Positions 17,437 to 27,800 of a DNA stretch of 64,000 nt are shown piece after piece. Under the pieces are notes generated by a model. It was given only the letters and a program-made list of their open reading frames with translations, was not told the DNA's origin and ran no database searches. The stretch is from SKVR01 sp037441525 (lineage in GTDB: Bacteria; Bacteroidota; Bacteroidia; Bacteroidales; UBA7960). The position numbers were made by a program, and so were the translations under genes. The stretch covers positions 1-64,000 of the forward strand of contig JBBISA010000013.1 in assembly GCA_037441525.1 (NCBI GenBank). Direction: 5' to 3'. The number at the start of each line of letters is the position of its first letter. Within the stretch, counting starts at the first letter, position 1.

Positions 17437-18195
17437 TTAATTATGATTTTTATTTTTGGCTTTTTCGGTCAGATATTGCTCAATGGCCATGGTCATTGAT
17501 GGGGCTTCAGGTGTAGGTGCTTTTATATTTACTGTAAAACCCAGATCTTCGCATGCTTTGATGGATGTGGCACCAAATGCGGCCAGAACAGTTTCTCCCT
17601 GCACAAAATCGGGAAAGTTCTTTTTGAGTGATTCGGCACCAAAGGGGCTAAACATAACAATCATTTGATAATCTCCAATATTTAAATCCTGCACATCGTC
17701 TGGCACTGTTTCGTAAATAGGTGCTTCGGTAAAATTGATTTTAGCACCATGGAGCAGCGCGGGTATCTCGCTGTTATGATTTGCTCCACACGGAAAAAGG
17801 TACCTTTCGGTCTTTTGTTTTCTGATGAGTTCAAGTACTTCAGTAAATTTTGATTTCCCGAAGAAGATTTTCCTTTTTCGGTATTGCACATACTTTTGCA
17901 GGTACAGGGCTACGGCCTCGGTAACACAGAAGTATTTCATTGTTTCAGGAATGACGACCCTAAGCTCTTCGCAAAGGTTGAAAAAATGGTCTACTGCATG
18001 TTTGCTGGTAAAAATAATTGCAGTATGATCAAGAATATTGAGCCTGAGTTTCCTGAACTCTTTATTGTCAACCCGTTGAATCCTGATGAGTTTTCTGAAT
18101 ACCAGGTTCAAATTAAAATGTTTGGCCAGGTCGGTGTAGGGCGACTTTTCATTTTCGGGCTGTGGCTGAGAAATTAAAACATTCTTTATTTTCAA
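17437..18195 (-). CDS. hemD: Uroporphyrinogen-III synthase family protein
   Basis: A 252-residue protein with the two-lobed HemD pattern: IIFTSKHAVDHFF in the first lobe, then IYETVPDD and MIVMFSPFGAESLKKNFP, and AAFGATSIKACEDLGF in the second. It would cyclise hydroxymethylbilane to uroporphyrinogen III in heme synthesis. HemD sequences diverge strongly, so the call rests on fold pattern and on the conserved Bacteroidota order DUF4271-hemD-rnpA-yidD. Only 2 bp separate it from rnpA. Confidence 0.85.
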   Translation of the reverse strand: MKIKNVLISQPQPENEKSPYTDLAKHFNLNLVFRKLIRIQRVDNKEFRKLRLNILDHTAIIFTSKHAVDHFFNLCEELRVVIPETMKYFCVTEAVALYLQKYVQYRKRKIFFGKSKFTEVLELIRKQKTERYLFPCGANHNSEIPALLHGAKINFTEAPIYETVPDDVQDLNIGDYQMIVMFSPFGAESLKKNFPDFVQGETVLAAFGATSIKACEDLGFTVNIKAPTPEAPSMTMAIEQYLTEKAKNKNHN

Positions 18196-18286
18196 GACAA
18201 TTGCTCCTATTGGTTAATGAAACGGTGGATGTGATATTTGGATGCTTGGTTTTCGATTGTTGTTTCAGAAAGGCTCTAAGGCCATG

Positions 18287-19186
18287 TTATATAAGTATTT
18301 CAGAATATTTGAAAAGGAAAATGACAGGTACAAATTCGACCGCGCAAAGATACAAAATTAAATGATAGGTCGAAAAGCCCTGTATACGTAAGCCCACCGA
18401 AGCACCCTTGATTAAGCGGTATACTTCTATGGTTGCAAACAACCCCCAGGCAGACAATAAAAGCCAGGCAGCCGGAATATAATTGTTAAGAATAAGCACA
18501 GGTAAAATGGCTACTCCGGTAAATTTTCCAGCTAAAACATAGTTGCGCAGGTAAAGATTGGTAGGCTTGCCTGTACCAAAAACCCACGAAACAAAATAAA
18601 TAAGTATGAATTTCAGAAAAATGAAAGCAGCACTAAATAAAAAGCCATATACAAGTATTAAAGCGGGGTGCAAATCGCTTACCATTTCAGCTGCCCCAAA
18701 CATTGATATGGTTTGATAAAACATTAGCGACAATGCAAAAAGGAAATTGACATAAAGGAATAGGGATACCCAATGATTGAGCAATCCGCTCTCTCTTTCA
18801 AGCAGATTAAAATACCTTGATTCCCAAAAAGCGCGCAATGTTTCCCTGAACCTAAAAGGAAATGTATATCTGGCAAGGGCAACAATTAACAGACTAACGA
18901 TAATCCAGAATGTTGCAAATGTTTTGTTTGCTGCAGGCTGTAACTGGCGTGGATTAATTGCTGTGGTAACAGGCAAATTATGCGGACCGTATAATTCCGT
19001 TGTTGCATCAGGTAATCCTGGAAATAAAACCTGCCGGGCAACGGTATCCTGAGCTAAAGAATCAATTTCTAAGTCTGGTATTTCGGCACTTGAAAAGTTG
19101 ATGGCATTTGCAATAGGGTTAAATAACAGCAATACGAACCCCATTACAAACAAAATCATCACTCCCCTATGGATAATCAGCTTCAT
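18287..19186 (-). CDS. DUF4271 family multi-pass membrane protein
   Basis: A 299-residue inner-membrane protein: an N-terminal hydrophobic segment (about 8-28), a low-complexity extracytoplasmic stretch (about 30-90), then about six transmembrane segments from 92 to the end. The family sits immediately upstream of hemD in many Bacteroidota, as here (91-bp gap), and has no assigned function. Links to the heme or envelope genes next to it are suggested only by position. Confidence 0.75.
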   Translation of the reverse strand: MKLIIHRGVMILFVMGFVLLLFNPIANAINFSSAEIPDLEIDSLAQDTVARQVLFPGLPDATTELYGPHNLPVTTAINPRQLQPAANKTFATFWIIVSLLIVALARYTFPFRFRETLRAFWESRYFNLLERESGLLNHWVSLFLYVNFLFALSLMFYQTISMFGAAEMVSDLHPALILVYGFLFSAAFIFLKFILIYFVSWVFGTGKPTNLYLRNYVLAGKFTGVAILPVLILNNYIPAAWLLLSAWGLFATIEVYRLIKGASVGLRIQGFSTYHLILYLCAVEFVPVIFLFKYSEILI

Positions 19187-19395
19187 GCCGCAAATTTTCT
19201 GTAAAGTTAATCCATTTTTTCGTTGTCAATTATCACTGACGCGGGTCAAATTTGATGTTCTTTCAACAACTATTGTTAATAAAACTGCGAAGTAACAATT
19301 TTTTAATATTAAAAGGATAATGCATGTTTTGTTATCTGATTCACAATTAACCAATAAGCTTCAATTGAAGTTGTTTAAAAAATCAGGGTTTCGCG

Positions 19396-19427
19396 TTAGG
19401 TAAGCCCATAAAAATATTCTAATTTTG
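19396..19427 (+). promoter_or_regulatory. Probable Bacteroidota-type promoter for pta
   Basis: A perfect -7 box TAATTTTG (19420-19427) lies 46 bp before the pta ATG, with a -33-like TTAG (19396-19399) 20 bp upstream. Matches the TTTG/TAnnTTTG consensus except one base in the -33 box. Confidence 0.5.
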
Positions 19428-19473
19428 TGCGCCCAGAAAAGTCGATACTTTTAACCATAATGTTCTAAAAATA

Positions 19474-20475
19474 ATGGACTTAATCACATCTATTAAAGAA
19501 AAAGCCAAGAAGCAAAATAAGTGTATTGTTTTGCCGGAAGGAACCGAAGAAAGAACCCTTAAAGCAGCAGATGAAATTATTAAGGAAGGCATTGCCCGAA
19601 TAATCCTTTTAGGAAACAAGGACGAGATTATGCAATTGGCTGCAAAACACAGCCTTAATGCCATTGTGAACTCAACCATTATCGATCCGGTTCACAACCC
19701 CAAAAAAGAATTCTATGCAAACATGCTTTTCGATATAAGAAAAAGCAAGGGGCTTACCCTTGAAGAAGCCACTAAACTGGTTGAAGACCCGCTTTATCTT
19801 GCAACCTTGCTTATCAAAAATGGTGATGCAGACGGTGAAGTGGCCGGGGCCCAAAACTCAACCGGCAATGTATTGCGCCCGGCATTTCAGGTGGTAAAAA
19901 CCTTGCCGGGTATTAGTGTGGTTTCAGGCGCTTTTATTATGATATTGCCCGATAAGAAATGGGGCGATGATGGAATTTTTGTATTTGCCGATTGTGCAGT
20001 ACACCCTGATCCTACAGCTGCCGAACTGGCCCAAATAGCTGTAATGACAGCCCGCACCACCAGCGCCATTGCAGGAATTGAGCCCAGAGTTGCCATGTTG
20101 AGTTTTTCGACCAAGGGAAGTGCAAAACATGCCATGTGCGATAAGGTAATTGAGGCTACCAACATAGCCCGAAAAATGGACCCAACCCTGAAAATCGACG
20201 GGGAATTACAGGCCGATGCCGCAATTGTTGAAGCCATCGGAAAAAGCAAAGCTCCGGGTAGTGAAATCGCAGGAAAGGCCAATGTGCTTGTTTTCCCCAC
20301 ATTAGAAGTTGGCAATATTGCCTATAAACTTGTTCAGCGCCTTGCAAATGCCGAAGCAGTTGGCCCCGTTCTTCAGGGGATGGCTGCTCCTATTAATGAC
20401 CTCTCAAGGGGCTGTTCGGTGGAAGATATTGTAAGCCTGGTAGCAATTACTGTCAATCAGGCTGCCGGAAAATAA
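19474..20475 (+). CDS. pta: Phosphate acetyltransferase
   Basis: A 333-residue short-form phosphotransacetylase (PTA_PTB domain only, without the regulatory N-terminus of the E. coli enzyme). It interconverts acetyl-CoA and acetyl phosphate. Visible family segments are CIVLPEGTEERTLKAAD, ADGEVAGAQNSTGNVLRPA, MLSFSTKGSAKHAMCDKV and LVFPTLEVGNIAYKL. Acetate kinase follows on the same strand, completing the ATP-yielding acetate pathway. Confidence 0.96.
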   Translation: MDLITSIKEKAKKQNKCIVLPEGTEERTLKAADEIIKEGIARIILLGNKDEIMQLAAKHSLNAIVNSTIIDPVHNPKKEFYANMLFDIRKSKGLTLEEATKLVEDPLYLATLLIKNGDADGEVAGAQNSTGNVLRPAFQVVKTLPGISVVSGAFIMILPDKKWGDDGIFVFADCAVHPDPTAAELAQIAVMTARTTSAIAGIEPRVAMLSFSTKGSAKHAMCDKVIEATNIARKMDPTLKIDGELQADAAIVEAIGKSKAPGSEIAGKANVLVFPTLEVGNIAYKLVQRLANAEAVGPVLQGMAAPINDLSRGCSVEDIVSLVAITVNQAAGK

Positions 20476-20634
20476 AACATGTTTCATCATAATAAAATTT
20501 TAAAATTTTGGCATGATAGCCTGTCCCGCCAATGCGGGAGAACTCACAAGTAATTTTATTATTTCGGTGTTTATGCTTGGTAAAACATGCTCGTTTCATC
20601 TAATTTTAACTCTCTTATAAAAAAAGCTCAGATA

Positions 20635-21861
20635 ATGAAAATTTTAGTATTGAATTGCGGAAGTTCATCTATTAAGTATCAAATGGTTAACATGGCCAAC
20701 AATGCCGAACTGCTGGCCAAGGGAATGTTGGAAAGAGTAGGCTTGAAAGACAGCGAACTCAAACACCAGGCTAAAGGTCGTGATAAGTATTTTCTTATTC
20801 AGGATATTCCTGACCACGAAACCGGCATAAACCTGATCCTTAAAGTACTTCTTGATCCTGACTATGGGGTTATAACCGATGTAAAGGAAATTCTTGCCGT
20901 TGGACACCGCGTTGCCCATGGTGGTGAAAATTTCAGTGCCAGTGCTCTTATTAATGAAGATGTTAAAAAGAACATCTTTGATGTAATTGAGCTTGCCCCG
21001 TTACACAATCCTGCCAACCTCAATGGTATTGTGGCCATGGAAAAACTAATGCCCCAAACGCCACAGGTAGCCGTTTTCGATACTGCTTTCCACCAGACCA
21101 TGCCGCCGCGAGCATACATGTATGCATTACCCTACGAGTTTTATGAAAACGATAAAATACGTCGGTATGGTTTCCATGGCACCAGTCATAAATATGTTTT
21201 TGAAACTGCTGTTGACGCTCTTTTTATGCGTCGCGACAATGTAAGAGCCATAACCTGCCACCTGGGCAATGGTGCTTCAGTTTGCGCTATTAAAAACGGC
21301 AAATCTATTGATACATCCATGGGTTTAACTCCCGTGGAGGGCCTTTTGATGGGTACCCGTGCAGGCGACCTCGACCTTGGTGCTCTGCTTTATATTATGA
21401 AAAAGAAGGGCCTTGATGTTGAAGCGGCCAACAGTATGATCAATAAAAAAAGTGGGGTTCTTGGTATTTCCGGAATTTCCTCGGACATGCGCGATGTTGA
21501 GAATGCTGCATGGAAAGAAGGGAATAAACGCGCCGACCTTGCTCTTGAAATGTACAACTACCGGCTTAAAAAGTACATCGGGGCTTATGCTGCTGCCATG
21601 GGGGGTGTCGACCTGATTGTTTTTACCGGAGGTGTAGGAGAAAACAGTCCCGAAACCCGCGAAGCAGTTGTAAAAGGTCTTGAGTTTCTAGGTATTGCTT
21701 TCGATCCGGAAAAAAATACCGGCTTAAGGGGCAAACTCGAAATGATATCAAAGCACGATTCAAAAGTTAAGGTAATGGTTGTTCCAACAAACGAAGAGCT
21801 GGTAATTGCCAAAGATACCCTTCGTATTGTAACTCATAAAGAAGACAAGGAAGAGATTTAA
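20635..21861 (+). CDS. ackA: Acetate kinase
   Basis: A 408-residue ASKHA-fold kinase converting acetyl phosphate and ADP to acetate and ATP. Start MKILVLNCGSSSIKY is the family N-terminus, so I place the start at ATG 20635; the frame is open 48 bp further up, but that stretch is unlike the family. FHQTMPPRAYMYALP, RRYGFHGTSHKYV, ITCHLGNGAS and VFTGGVGENSPETRE are typical signatures. Together with pta it forms a two-gene unit closed by a strong hairpin. Confidence 0.97.
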   Translation: MKILVLNCGSSSIKYQMVNMANNAELLAKGMLERVGLKDSELKHQAKGRDKYFLIQDIPDHETGINLILKVLLDPDYGVITDVKEILAVGHRVAHGGENFSASALINEDVKKNIFDVIELAPLHNPANLNGIVAMEKLMPQTPQVAVFDTAFHQTMPPRAYMYALPYEFYENDKIRRYGFHGTSHKYVFETAVDALFMRRDNVRAITCHLGNGASVCAIKNGKSIDTSMGLTPVEGLLMGTRAGDLDLGALLYIMKKKGLDVEAANSMINKKSGVLGISGISSDMRDVENAAWKEGNKRADLALEMYNYRLKKYIGAYAAAMGGVDLIVFTGGVGENSPETREAVVKGLEFLGIAFDPEKNTGLRGKLEMISKHDSKVKVMVVPTNEELVIAKDTLRIVTHKEDKEEI

Positions 21862-21884
21862 TCCTATTCTAGTAAAAAATACAG

Positions 21885-21930
21885 CGGGGTTCAACCACCA
21901 ATAATTTGTGTTGAACCCCGTTACTTATTT
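21885..21930. terminator. Intrinsic terminator after ackA, probably bidirectional
   Basis: An 11-bp perfect stem, CGGGGTTCAAC at 21885-21895 and its complement at 21910-21920, with a 14-nt loop, followed by a T-rich run. The convergent gene at 21943 ends just beyond it, so the same hairpin can serve both strands. Confidence 0.8.
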
Positions 21931-21942
21931 TGGTGTTAATTT

Positions 21943-22812
21943 TTACATGAAGGGATATAGCGTATCAATCCACCGGTTTTCTGTTATAAAGAAACTCCCC
22001 ATACTCTCCCATTGCTGAAGAATGCGTTTTTCCTTCATTTCTTCCTGAGTCATCCCCAATGCCTTGGCCCTTCTGATCACCTCCATGGTTTCAGCAAGTG
22101 TATCGTGCCACTGTTTAAGCTGAGCCATCGTAAAAACAGGGCCATGTCCTCCTACCAGTTTAGGATTGGTGGTATAGGTTTGCAGAATTTTTCTCAGATT
22201 TTCGATATAGGTTAAAGGATTTCCACCGTTTGAAGTATCAACAAAAGGAAAGAACCCTGCAAACAGCAGATCGCCTAAAACAAGTACATTGGCTTTTGGG
22301 AAAAACACAATCACATCGCCGGTGGTATGCCCGCCTCCCAGATGGGTAAGCTTGATTTCATCCTCGTTAAAGCGAAGCATGGTAAAATCATCGACAAATA
22401 TTTGAGGTAAGGCATATTCGGGCAGCGGGGGGGTAACGATTTCGCCCCTTCGTTGCTCATGCGAAAGGAAATCGCGCACTGAACGGTGTGCAATTATCCG
22501 GGCATCCTTTCCAATTACCTTGTTTCCGCCGGTATGATCACCATGCAGGTGAGTATTGATAAGATATTTTATAGGCTGCGCTGACAGCTTCCGGATTTCC
22601 TCCAACAGGCGGTCGGTGCTTTGTTCCCAGGCGGCATCAACCACCAGAACACCGTCAGTGCCGGTCATTACCACAACAGCCACCGAATTACCAAGGAAAA
22701 GCCTGTGAAGCCCCGGAGCAAGCTCTTTTACATCTATTTCGAGATTAGCCCAATCTCTTTGCGCAAACAACAGGGTGGGCAACAAAAAAAGCAAAATTAG
22801 TGATCGTTTCAT
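21943..22812 (-). CDS. Exported metallo-beta-lactamase-fold hydrolase
   Basis: A 289-residue protein starting MKRSLILLFLLPTLLFAQ, a clear signal peptide. The zinc motif HLHGDHTGG follows the beta-strand IKYLINTH, and later ligands appear in LGGGHTTGDVIVF and LGDLLFAGFFPF, then GGHGPVF. It is a subclass-B3-like or quorum-lactonase-like hydrolase working outside the cytoplasm; substrate unknown. The frame stays open upstream to 22890, but that stretch contains the terminator hairpin of the gene behind it, so I reject the longer start. Confidence 0.85.
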   Translation of the reverse strand: MKRSLILLFLLPTLLFAQRDWANLEIDVKELAPGLHRLFLGNSVAVVVMTGTDGVLVVDAAWEQSTDRLLEEIRKLSAQPIKYLINTHLHGDHTGGNKVIGKDARIIAHRSVRDFLSHEQRRGEIVTPPLPEYALPQIFVDDFTMLRFNEDEIKLTHLGGGHTTGDVIVFFPKANVLVLGDLLFAGFFPFVDTSNGGNPLTYIENLRKILQTYTTNPKLVGGHGPVFTMAQLKQWHDTLAETMEVIRRAKALGMTQEEMKEKRILQQWESMGSFFITENRWIDTLYPFM

Positions 22813-22869
22813 ATCGTCATAATTAAGTTTATCGTTCTTATAAACAACCCAAAGGCCATTAGGTTCAAT

Positions 22870-22897
22870 GAAAAAGGGGAGCCTTATCAACTCCCCT
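22870..22897 (-). terminator. Intrinsic terminator of the DUF2807 protein gene
   Basis: On the minus strand the stem AGGGGAG...CTCCCCT (22875-22881 paired with 22891-22897, 9-nt loop) is followed by TTTTTC. It lies 24 bp beyond the stop of the upstream gene. Confidence 0.75.
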
Positions 22898-22920
22898 GGA
22901 AATTTATCGGTAAAAAGTGC

Positions 22921-24360
22921 TCAAAAACTTACCAGCCGCAACCCCACAGCAAAGGGATACAATTCTGGTCCTTTGCCTTCCTTGAAAAGCGAATTCAGTG
23001 AATAGGTGGCGAACAGATTAATCTTGCCCCAGCCAATGCGACCAGTAATATCCAACTTAAAGGGATGAATATGAAAATCCTTGTAATCCTTTTCACGTCG
23101 TTTCTTACCGTTGTTATCTACAACGTACCGGGCATTTGTAGCAATACGGGCGCCCATTATAACCCCCCCTGCCATGTGGAACCGCGATGCATCTTTGTTG
23201 CCATGGGTCTGAAATTCGAGCAATAACGGAACATTGAAATAGTCGACGTTTAATTTGTTGCGGATTATATTATTTTCATCATCTTCCACAAAAAATACTC
23301 CCTGGCGATCCTGCATTATACGGGTCTGATTATCAAAACGATAGTTGTTAAAGGTGAAGCCCAAACCGGTAACCAGTCCAAGGTTATCGTCGATCAATCT
23401 GAAGTTTTGCTGAAACAGGTTCAGGTTGTACACAAAAGACCTTTCGTAGCGCAAATCAATAGGTTCTGCTTCTTCCTGCAGATTTATGCGAAACCCGGGG
23501 GCCAGATATCCGTTAATTCCCATTTCAAATCCGGCCCAGTTGTTTCTGAACTTCTTTTTGCGACGGGTTTGTACCCTTATGTTCTGATCTTCGCCTATGA
23601 TAAGCATTTCGCGGTTGCCAAGGCTAAGTCTGGTTGTATCGCTTAGCGAACTTGCACCACCTGCTGATAAATTGGTTACATTACCAACACCCGATACTTT
23701 AATCTGCTTGGATGCCGGCTCCGAATCGTAGCCAATTCTTGAAGTACCGCTGGCATCGGCATAAAGAAGTTCCATTACTGTAATTCGGGCATTGGAAGCT
23801 CCACTGGCACGGATTTCAGTAGTTTGGGTTAGTAGTTGTTGTGCTTTTAGCTGCGCTGCTCCGCCCAGGTCAGCCCTATGATGCCCCGCTTTGCCGGCAA
23901 GGGTAAGGTTTCCGGCACCAGAAATACTGGATTCAATGCTTGGAGTGTTCACTACAATATTGGCATTGGATGCACCTGAAAGCCTTATTTTTAAAGCTTC
24001 GGTATTAATTTCGTTTTGTCCGGTCAGGTGTGCAACTCCACTCAGGTTTATCAGGTTGATCTCAGGTGTGGTTATCCTGGCCGAAACCTGTGCATTGCGC
24101 GTTGAGCCTGTATACGTAAGTTGCAGTACCCCATTTCTGACGCGGGCTTCTACCTTGTCTATATCCTGGCCGTTGGTGGTTACTTCCACAAAATAACCTT
24201 CGCCTTGTGTAAGTTCTACTTTTACTGTGCCACCAACATCAATACCGCTGAAAGTGCCTGTTTCTATAACGTGGCTGACATCCTGGGCTCTTAATGCAAA
24301 AGGAAACGCCAGGGTAGCTGCCATTAATAGCACTGTTTTTATTTTAATTGCCGTTTTCAT
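22921..24360 (-). CDS. DUF2807 (GIN domain) protein fused to an outer-membrane beta-barrel-like domain
   Basis: A 479-residue secreted protein. After the signal peptide (1-25, ending ALRAQ) come repeated right-handed-helix-like strands (about 30-250) with the DUF2807 pattern, for example FSGIDVGGTVKVELTQGEG and repeated LSGAS/ISGAG motifs every 15-25 residues. A basic linker (RVQTRRKKKFRNN) leads to a C-terminal part (about 275-479) with alternating amphipathic strands ending in FAVGLRLVSF, typical of outer-membrane barrels of the PorT-like group. It is probably a surface or periplasmic adhesin-like protein anchored by its barrel. It has its own terminator and no obvious operon partner. Confidence 0.75.
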   Translation of the reverse strand: MKTAIKIKTVLLMAATLAFPFALRAQDVSHVIETGTFSGIDVGGTVKVELTQGEGYFVEVTTNGQDIDKVEARVRNGVLQLTYTGSTRNAQVSARITTPEINLINLSGVAHLTGQNEINTEALKIRLSGASNANIVVNTPSIESSISGAGNLTLAGKAGHHRADLGGAAQLKAQQLLTQTTEIRASGASNARITVMELLYADASGTSRIGYDSEPASKQIKVSGVGNVTNLSAGGASSLSDTTRLSLGNREMLIIGEDQNIRVQTRRKKKFRNNWAGFEMGINGYLAPGFRINLQEEAEPIDLRYERSFVYNLNLFQQNFRLIDDNLGLVTGLGFTFNNYRFDNQTRIMQDRQGVFFVEDDENNIIRNKLNVDYFNVPLLLEFQTHGNKDASRFHMAGGVIMGARIATNARYVVDNNGKKRREKDYKDFHIHPFKLDITGRIGWGKINLFATYSLNSLFKEGKGPELYPFAVGLRLVSF

Positions 24361-24850
24361 AAAATTTGATTTTTAATAATTTGTAATCGTGGTTGCAAAG
24401 GGTATTCTTGTTTTCTTTCTGATGCTATGACGTAATAAGTCAATTGAAAAGTTACACCCCTCGCCAAAATTTTTTTCAATCAACAAGTGGAAATCTTGAA
24501 AAATTGGGTCAATTGTCCTTTTTCTAATGCCAAGTTTTTATTTTTTTGCCATTATTAAAGCCTGCAATAGGCTGATTGTGTGTTTATAACTTCTGCTTTT
24601 TTAAAACTTTGCGCAGGTAATTTTGAATATATTTGGAGAAGTGTTTTATGGTGCCACAAAAAAATTGTTCTCAGTTTACACACACATTTTCAGTTTAATG
24701 ATCATTTAATATTGGATTAATATGGTTGGCCGTGCAAAGGAGTACCTTTATTATCTGATAATTAGGATACGGGGCAGCGAATATTCTCGCCCCTACACAT
24801 TCAAATAAAAGTGTTGTAAAACCCTTATGAAATAAACAAACCCACAGCTT
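24361..24850. other. Divergent intergenic region, no gene seen
   Basis: AT-rich, 490 bp between divergently transcribed surface-protein genes. It must hold both promoters, but I found no clean TAnnTTTG box with a matching -33 element; TACCCTTTG at 24397-24405 on the minus strand has one base too many. No RNA gene is apparent. Confidence 0.4.
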
Positions 24851-27800
24851 ATGCACACTTCTGCAAAACGTACGTTACGTGGAATTTATGTAATATTATG
24901 CCTGTCTTTTCTACTGGTAAAGGCAGAGACAGGATGGGGGCAACAAAGCATTACAAACCTGGCTATTCCGAGTACCCAAAACTTTGATGCAATGGGCTCC
25001 TCTGCCAACGCAACAATGCCTGCCGGGTTCAGAGTATACACAACCGCCAACTGGACCACCGGCACTACTGCAACAACCCTTGCTGCAGGTACAACTGGTA
25101 CAGGTGCGTTGAACGGAACCAGTACAGGCGGTATCTACAATTTCGCAAATGGTATCACTGCAACATCTGCCGACAGAGCCCTTGGATTTTTAACTTCAGG
25201 GTCTTTTACATCACCAAGAAGTATTATTTACGCTTTCACCAATAATACAGGAGCCATAATCACTTCTATGAATGTATCCTTTGATTATGAAAAGTACCGG
25301 TCGGGGTTTAGATCCTTTAACTGGACTTTCTTCCACGGGTCAAACCCAGACAATATCAACATCCCGCATGCCGGCGGGGATGAGTCTTATGGTGCGGATT
25401 TAAATAATACCACAATTTTCAATCCCCCATCAACCATTTCAAAATCCTTCACCATCAATAATGTTTTTATTCCAGACGGAGCAACCTATTATCTTGCATG
25501 GACTTTTGCCGGTGTTGGGGGCTCAACCAGTGGACAGGCAATTGGCATCGACAATTTCAGCATAACTTTACTTTTTGATTTTGCTGATTGCAAAACCACC
25601 GAATCATTTTCAAATCTTCCCACCGGTAGCCCCACCATTTATCTATCCAGATCATGGATCGGGGATAACGGTATGACCTGGACGGCCGCAGGGGCAAGTA
25701 CTGATCAAACAATGACCGGTAATGCCATTGCGTGGGGAACCAGCGGCACCCGCAATCTGAAATCACCTTCCATTGCAGGGGGTATGGCTACACTTTCCTT
25801 TGATTATGTAAGGGCATTTACCGGCAAAGCTGCCCGAAGCCTGGAAGTTTATGTGAACAACGTTTTGATGGCAACCATACAGGTAAGCGATACATCGAAT
25901 GTGGTAAATACTTTTTCACAGGTAATTCAAATGGATGGAAATGTGGAACTTGAAATCCGTTCAACAGGAGCAGGCCAGGTAAAAATTGACAACCTTGCAT
26001 GGAATTGCTGCAACCCCGCCGTTTGTGTTGCTCCGCTTAACCATGTTTCAGGTTTAAACATTACAGGTATTACCTTCAATGCGGCAAATATAACATGGAC
26101 AAACACAGGCAACGACAACAGTATTGTTCTGGTTAAGGCTGTTTCGGATATTACACAAATACCTGCAAACAATACAAGTTACTTGCCCGATCAAATTTTT
26201 GGTGAAGGACATTCTTTCCCTGATGGTAGTTTTGTTGTTTATGCGGGACCAGGAAATACATTTCAATTAACCGGTTTAAGCGGAGGAACAACTTACCATG
26301 TAAAAATCTTTCCCTATAATTGTATCAATAATAACCAAAAATACCTTGTTACAGGTTCTCCGGCTACCATTAGTTTTACCACTCCACCTTCACCGGTTAC
26401 CAATCTTCGTGTAACCTGCACAACCAATAATTCAGCAACAATTACCTGGACACCTCCTTCAGGCGATTATGATGAATTAATTATTGGGGTGAGGCAAAAC
26501 GGCGACCCACATGCTCTTTCAGGCACTCCGGTGCTTGTTGCCAATAATACATTCCCGCTTGGAACCCAGTATGGTAATCCGATTTTGCCCAATACCTTTA
26601 GTTATGTTGTTTATAAAGGAACCGGAAACAATGTAACGGTAACCTTTCAGGAACCCCAAACACCTTATACCATTAAAGCTTATGTTAGAAAAGGAACATC
26701 CTGGGCGACCACCACACCTACTCGTGCCCTATCGGTTCTTGGGGTCCCGGAGGTGACCAATTTGGTTTCAACACCCTTGAACAACCGGATTTCAATCAAT
26801 TGGACAAACCCTTCATTGACCTGTATTGATGAAGTAATAATTGTTGCATCAACCAGCCCTGTTTCCGGAATACCTGTTGGCAATTATATCTCCAACTCCC
26901 GCGATTATAATGATCCGTTAAACCCAGCCTTTCCCAATGGCGGAAAAGTTGTTTATAACGGTTTGTTTAATATTCAAACAATCACTGGATTAACCAACGG
27001 AACCAACTACTTTTTTAAGTTATTTGTCAGAAATGGCGAACAGTGGTCACAGGGCATTCAAATCAACTCAACCCCCTTAAATGTAACCCTTCTCGACTAT
27101 TCTGATATAGCTATCCTGGGGGTAAATACAGATATTGGCGGAGGTAAAGATGAGATAATATGGGCTATGTTTAAAGAATTCTTTACGGGTTCAAATATTG
27201 ATTTTACCGATAATGGTTATGAGCGGGGGTTTAGCGGCTATTGGGGCACCGGTGAAGGCGTGATCAGATTAACAAGAACAGGGCCGGCAGTCGCGGCAGG
27301 CAAGATTGTCTATCTGCAAGGAAGCGATGGGGGTGCCAATCCTCAGTTGGGAACAAATTTCAATGTTTTTGTGGACGGGATAAATGATAATAGCAACTGG
27401 TCCATCCAAAGCCTTAACGGGAGTTCAGGTTTTAACCTTACCAATGCTGATCAGGTTTGGATTATGCAGGGCGGAAACTGGCTAAATGAAGGCACCAATC
27501 TTGGCTCATATTCCGGTAAAGTGCTGTATGGATGGACAGCTAATGGCTGGAAAGACAATATTGGAATTACAGCGCCTACATGGACCACCGCTGGTTCGCG
27601 TCTTGTACAGGGCACCGAATGTTCAAACACAAACTTATCAGGAGTTTCCAATAACAGCAAGGTAATATATACCGGACCAACTGTATCAGCAACACCCAGA
27701 CAATGGGTTGGGCGAATCAATAACCCTGCTAACTGGTCAGGTTTTGCTGATAATAACGGCTACAATGCCGGGGCAACTTTTGGTAATATAATCGACATAA

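Noticed and set aside
22813..22890. Longer N-terminus for the metallo-beta-lactamase-fold protein
   Set aside because: It would bury the signal peptide and contains the terminator of the upstream gene.
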